This document shows positions 38,601 through 41,464 of a stretch of 41,464 nucleotides of DNA, one piece after another. Under the pieces are notes generated by a model, which saw only the letters and a program-made list of their open reading frames with translations, had not been told where the DNA came from and did not search any database. Source of the DNA: Planctomycetota bacterium (lineage in GTDB: Bacteria > Planctomycetota > Planctomycetia > Isosphaerales > Isosphaeraceae); assembly GCA_021808995.1 (NCBI GenBank), contig JAKBAP010000002.1, positions 1 to 41,464 on the forward strand, in the 5' to 3' direction. Both the position numbers and the translations under genes were made by a program. Numbering within the stretch: the stretch's first letter is position 1; the number at the start of each line of letters is the position of its first letter.

Positions 38601-40657
38601 TGGGCCACCAGAACCCTTGTTCCCGGTCGACCCCGGCCGGTTTTCATGTCTTGTGCATAGACCAGCACCTGATCACGTGAGGCTTTGATCACCGCGTCCA
38701 GGTCGCTGGCGATCACGAGGGTGGTGGCCTGGAGGGATTTTTCGTCGGACACGCGAACGACGTGGACGCCTGGCGATTCGAGGGGTTTGAGTTCATATTC
38801 ACCGTCGACGGGCTTGTATCGCGCGTATCCTGGCACGGGGACGGTCCATGTCGCGTCGGGGGCGACCAGGCCGATGTCGAGGGCTTCCACGCCGGAGAGG
38901 GTGGTTTTCTTGCGGAAATAGGCCTCGGCGTCGAGCCTGTAGGTCGAGAAGGTCAGGGATTCGAGATTGCGGGTCGCGATCTTGAGCTTGGGAGATTCGC
39001 CGCCGCGGAAGACGCGAGGGGTAACGACGGCGAGATGCTTGGCCTCCATCATCTGGATTTCATCCCGCGCCTGGGTTCGCCAGGGCTCGAGCGTGATCTT
39101 CTTGAGTCGTTCGATCGCTCCGACCGGGTCGCCCTGGGCCTGGTTCACGAGCAAGGCGGCCTCGAACTGGGCGTTGGCCGCTTTTTCGGATTCCGGGAAC
39201 CGCTGAATGAGCTCGTCCCAGGCGGCGACGGCCTGGGCGACCTGTTTTTCGTCGCTCAGGCTCTCGCCGATCTGGAAGAGCGCCTCGGGTGCTCGCGAAT
39301 CGAGCGGGTTGTCCGCGACGAACTGGCGCCAGGCGGCCCTGGCCTTGGCCTGTTGGCCCGATTGCTCGAGGTCGTCGGCGATTTGCAGCCGGGCGTCCAG
39401 AATGGCTCGCTGGGCGTCGGTCCCCTGGGGGCCGTTGGGGAACTCCACGAGGTAGCGCTTCCAGGCCGCGATGGCGAGCTCGTAACGACCCAGCTCCTTG
39501 AGGACCCCGCCGATCTCGAACGACGCCGTCATCGAGAGCGCCGCGAATTCGCGACGGGCGGCGTCGGTCTCGAGCCTGAAATCCTGTTTTTTGAGAAATC
39601 GCTCGAGGGCGGCGAGGGTTTCTTCCGTCTCTTCGCCGGCCTTGTGCGTGGCCGCGATTTGATAGGCGGCGGTGACGGCCCGAGGATGGCCGGGATAGGC
39701 CGCCAGGAATTGCTTGAGGGCCTGGATCCCCCGGCTTCGGCTCGAGTCATCGGGAGGATCGGGGACCCCATGCGAGAGCGCGATTTCATGGAGTGCGTCG
39801 GCACGAATGGCGTCGGCGGCTGGCCTCGCGAGGGCTTTCGTGGTCGCCAGCTCGGCCGCCAGGTCGGAAAGGGTCGCTCGAGCGGCGACCGCCTGGCCGC
39901 CGCGACGGAGCGATTGACCCAGGGCGAGCCGCGCGGCGAATCGGCGCGGGTCGCCGGGGTGGTCCGCGAGGTAGCGATTGAGATCGGCGATGGAACGCGT
40001 TTCATTGCCGGCGGCCGCGCTCGCCCGGGCCATCACCAGGAGCAGCCTTGCTCGCTCGGCCGGGGAGACCGCGAGGGCGTGGGCCTGCTCGAGCAGAGCA
40101 TGGGCTGCCTCGGGGTCGGGCTTCTGGAGAGGGTCCTTGGGCTCGAGCAGGCGAATGGCGATGTCGTGATAGACACTGGCCAGAGCGTCCTTGCGGGCTC
40201 CGGAGAGCAACTCGCCGGTGATTTCTTGCAAGAGCGCGAGGGAGCCTTGAGGGTTGCCTTCCTTGGTTTCCAGGTCGGAAAGCGCGCCGGCGAGCTTGGC
40301 GTGAAAGCGCCCGTGGGGGTTTTGCCCGAGCGCGCGTTTCAGGACGGCCCGAGCCTCGTCCCGCCGACCCGCGAGCCTTCGGGCATTGGCCTCGAGCAAC
40401 GCGAGAAAGCTCCGCGTGTCAGGGTCTTTTTCGTCCTCGATCCGCCTGGCCAGGGTCTGGGCCGCGACGTCGAAACGCCCCTCCTCGATCGCGTCGATCG
40501 CCTCGGCGGGGGGCAAGGGCGCGGGGGGCTCGAGTGCTTTCTTGCCGGCCGCGACCATGGGCTCATCCGCCGAGAGCATCGCGACCGCCTGATAACCGAC
40601 CGCCATCGTCGCGACGACCACCCCGATCCCAAACCTCAAACGGTTGCTGGTAATCAC
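32684..40657 (-). CDS. Very large alpha-2-macroglobulin (MG2)-like protein with TPR-like regions
   Basis: MG2 hallmark LDTDRPVYRPGQTVRIRGVVREV; A2M-type AYWNPRVVTGKDGKAKVVFKAPLSMARYRVLARGVTG; TED-like alpha-toroid region with GLVAAQNDDGGWSW; N-terminal and C-proximal TPR-like repeats. GTG start at 40657 with GGGGAGGA upstream and signal-like N-terminus (ITSNRLRFGIGVVVATMAVGYQAVAML). Confidence 0.88.
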   Translation of the reverse strand: MITSNRLRFGIGVVVATMAVGYQAVAMLSADEPMVAAGKKALEPPAPLPPAEAIDAIEEGRFDVAAQTLARRIEDEKDPDTRSFLALLEANARRLAGRRDEARAVLKRALGQNPHGRFHAKLAGALSDLETKEGNPQGSLALLQEITGELLSGARKDALASVYHDIAIRLLEPKDPLQKPDPEAAHALLEQAHALAVSPAERARLLLVMARASAAAGNETRSIADLNRYLADHPGDPRRFAARLALGQSLRRGGQAVAARATLSDLAAELATTKALARPAADAIRADALHEIALSHGVPDPPDDSSRSRGIQALKQFLAAYPGHPRAVTAAYQIAATHKAGEETEETLAALERFLKKQDFRLETDAARREFAALSMTASFEIGGVLKELGRYELAIAAWKRYLVEFPNGPQGTDAQRAILDARLQIADDLEQSGQQAKARAAWRQFVADNPLDSRAPEALFQIGESLSDEKQVAQAVAAWDELIQRFPESEKAANAQFEAALLVNQAQGDPVGAIERLKKITLEPWRTQARDEIQMMEAKHLAVVTPRVFRGGESPKLKIATRNLESLTFSTYRLDAEAYFRKKTTLSGVEALDIGLVAPDATWTVPVPGYARYKPVDGEYELKPLESPGVHVVRVSDEKSLQATTLVIASDLDAVIKASRDQVLVYAQDMKTGRGRPGTRVLVAQNGQVIVDGTTGADGVLIKDWDHAKDPNTPLSCLVLDGRHAAGTALAIPGTVAIGLTPRAYLDTDRPVYRPGQTVRIRGVVREVDQGQYAVHAGAAYDFKVADSQGRVVAARDVSLSEFGTFQEQLSLDPSAPLGEYQIHLVQPGKSDFHGKFTVQAYELLPFDLEFKLDRTVYYRGETIKGAVAARYQHGAPASRPVVVTLPDGRILRGSTDQAGLFAFELPTTDFLEDQALTIAARLPEDGVDAQAQLRVAVLGFGIQVSLPRQVYVSGETALATLETTDAQGKPIGVELELRLEKQAERGRVIQGPRVKTNPTTGKTTASIRLDDREGGSYLLHAQGVDQFGNVIHANEQVVISGSESEDELLLLADRQTWKVGEKAKVNLNSRARAGTALITWDADRILSYKLVELHAGDNRLEWDVIPSQAPNLSLTATRMWRDKLDQASLDLAIERDLKLTVTPTRSTVGPGESIEIAITTTDQIGRPVSAELSLGMVDQAIWRLGVEPRPAIDTFFYDQNRSGCFAIRSTNTFRYEPPTTAVARSVVEEQEKAAADKADADDRKRLDGRFGAILGKQVELAQAPARPGGANRLMGGMGGMGRAPVIVGTQGAEMKGGRDRGEGLEPGARGGEAPPRPMRTETAYWNPRVVTGKDGKAKVVFKAPLSMARYRVLARGVTGSDTLAGQDETSIVVGKSFFLDLRAPMIVNQGDRPRFLARLYHGDARGKAELRLTIRSGERESVFPMVVDLGPSGLAEVLFDPYEVPSSGSLTLLLTAQLGEQHDAVTTLAQVRPWGVHAVASAAGSSQGDETLLLELPPGREYSQPSMRIVISPMKSNLIAEIALGSGRLGREPMSAPAFPCPTNLDRASDLLASAQAIEYLRQIKAGLAPEGNRLVDRARSLASGLVAAQNDDGGWSWAIRSPSPYRGKASPPGPGTSDRRSTAIAVWALASAQPLGLVSDPRSLERGLAYLKQDYARLGTSDHESRALVLHALSTRKQAAFEEANRLNRARASLSSASLARLALVFASLDRPALADEALAILVSRAKREPVAPGRPDRIHWSDAAIQAPSLSIETTAISALALTKARPTAPELAPAIAWLESNRQGLGYRPRAAVGPTVAALAAYHGKAREALTNYHLTITVNEVKVAALDVAGAGASREFTPPPAVLRLDRPNTIGLAIEGRGRYEYAATLSGFTRSIEPERNRAGQEVVVERRVYSPAPSELDGHRLATGFATILDPKPFENIATQVALGGSTRVLLTANRPSFNNQPMNMNDGVIVQDYLPAGASLVEGSVVSSADYVGLDDGVLTLAFGPQRDPGLITYELTGVIPGEYRVPPPRARTAEDPGVGHLGEPGRLTIHPRGEPGTDPYKPTPDELFARGKAQFQARRFALATAALEPYTEQFTPRDEFLSEAARMLLLANLELKKPREIVRDFELVKEKAPDLVLNYDQLRAIASGYQEINEYERAMIMWRGMIEASFLEDARVGELLRQRGRPLEAIGHLIELWRAYPESPALESDFLGLSQVVIETASRAATDPSVRQKLALAGVTRPELLLQGARMIRLFLAMAPTNPLADEAELSLLGVVSDEGDDQAVLALAERFARNRPKSRFIDGFQYARALAAFKLGRHDQAIAAAESISKAVYKSPAGLDEPSPNKWQAIYILGQIHDARHEPARALGYYRQVADRYRDAASAVVSLSRKELSIPEITLARRSGTPVGASPAVAPKGPPNRVVVSYRNLAKLELKVYPVDLMRLYLSRRDLSGIAAIDLAGIAPLVQKEIPLGEPSCELGTRAIELPLEREGAYLVIMKGESLYASGVVLVSPLELETLEDPQAGSVRVTVRDSATRAFLPHVQVRIKGNGNGEFISGETDLRGVFLAEGVVGLATAVAREGTSRYALYRGTAFLGAQPIPPTSATTGGAAGQARRLDADQSLEGNLRSMNQMNNSSRIQRLEDRFKQLPADAAKGAPAGGFR

Positions 40658-41275
40658 GATGTTTCCTCCCCGTGATGGATGCTCGCGCTCAGCCGTGACC
40701 GATCGCACGCGGCCACGCGATGGCTGTTCGCTGATTATGACGATCGAAGCGGTCGCCCTGATTGGGAAAATCTCGCGGATTGGACAAACATTTTCATCGA
40801 AACTCCGTCCCGATGCCGATTCGATTCCGTAATAAGTCCCGATCAAAGGTCGCGGACGGCCCATGATCTGGGTGGAATCCCTGGCCCAGGCGCTGGAAAA
40901 TGACGCTTCGCTCGATTGAGTCGGTTCGCGAAATGCGTTCTAATCTGAGATTGGTGACGGCTGGGCACGACGGCCGTCCAATCAGTCAACGATCGATCAC
41001 TGGGTTTCTTAGACGACTTCGAGCGATTTTCGGTTCCGGATGAGCCCGCTCCGCGAGATCCCTATTTGAGCGAGGCCAGGCTCTGATCCTGAAGAGCCTT
41101 ACTCTACAGCATGTTACGTCGAATTGTCGGAGTTTTTTGGAAAACCCTGTCGCGTTCTGTCGGCGGATCACGACTTGCTTCGTGTTAAGGGCAGCCCGAA
41201 CTGCTTGGTGACACCTCCTGATTCGTATCGCGTCGAATTCTTGGTTTCAAGGGAAAGCTGGTTTGGAGGGTGTGG

Positions 41276-41464
41276 GTGCGTTTCAAGTCGCCCAGGAGTG
41301 GCTTGTGGGGAGGGGCCGAGCGATCGGGGTCGCCGCGGTCGCGCTCGTCCCGGTCCAGGAACGTTGGGCCACGATTTGAGACGCTTGAGACTCGGGTTCT
41401 GCTTTCTGGCGACCTCTATCAGCCCTTCGGGAACATGGAGCGAGCGGTCGCCCTTGAGCATGGA
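41276..41464 (+). CDS. 5' end of an LEPRxLLS-type planctomycete secreted protein, truncated by the window edge
   Basis: GTG start with GGAGG upstream. Open to the window end: VRFKSPRSGLWGGAERSGSPRSRSSRSRNVGPRFETLETRVLLSGDLYQPFGNMERAVALEHG. ETLETRVLLSGD matches the LEPRxLLS-type N-terminal motif. Missing from the supplied ORF track. Confidence 0.7.
   Translation, partial: MRFKSPRSGLWGGAERSGSPRSRSSRSRNVGPRFETLETRVLLSGDLYQPFGNMERAVALEHG

Noticed and set aside
38762-40675. 637-aa plus-strand ORF antisense to the A2M-like gene
   Set aside because: Composition is typical of high-GC antisense frames, with no recognisable domain; the opposite strand has clear A2M/TPR homology.
41168-41461. 97-aa minus ORF at the right edge
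   Set aside because: The plus strand encodes the LEPRxLLS-type motif with an RBS-preceded start, which is better supported.
1-41464. CRISPR arrays, transposases, phage or integrase genes
   Set aside because: None of the translated ORFs showed the expected motifs and no regularly spaced repeats were seen.

Overview
This 41.5-kb, high-GC chromosomal window looks planctomycete-like (Isosphaeraceae-type codon usage, a large Ser/Thr kinase with TPRs, MJ0042 zinc ribbon, and an LEPRxLLS-type secreted-protein N-terminus). There is no clear phage, IS element, CRISPR array, rRNA or convincing tRNA. Most genes are housekeeping or cell-envelope. From left to right: a TPR-like secreted protein (-); def-fmt and a TPR protein (+); an MJ0042 zinc-ribbon/HEAT membrane protein and an HpnR-like B12-binding radical SAM protein (-); miaB, an SMI1/KNR4-like gene and glnE (+); a His-rich RND permease (-), divergent from two tandem TolC-family genes (+); a possible frameshifted small gene; pdxH (-); a cbiM(PDGLE)-cbiQ-cbiO ECF metal transporter (+); a Ser/Thr kinase-TPR protein (-), divergent from a GAF/HD-GYP protein (+); a NIPSNAP protein and a ~2,657-aa alpha-2-macroglobulin (A2M)-like/TPR protein (-); and, at the right edge, the uncatalogued GTG-started 5' end of an LEPRxLLS-type secreted protein (+). 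The most interesting items are the A2M-like protein (degenerate thioester site, apparently duplicated terminal module), the isolated HpnR-like gene, the RND/TolC/TolC cluster without an adaptor gene, the truncated LEPRxLLS gene and the small +1-frameshift locus. I did not find a clearly new defence or mobile system. All family calls come from motif recognition by eye, with no database search.
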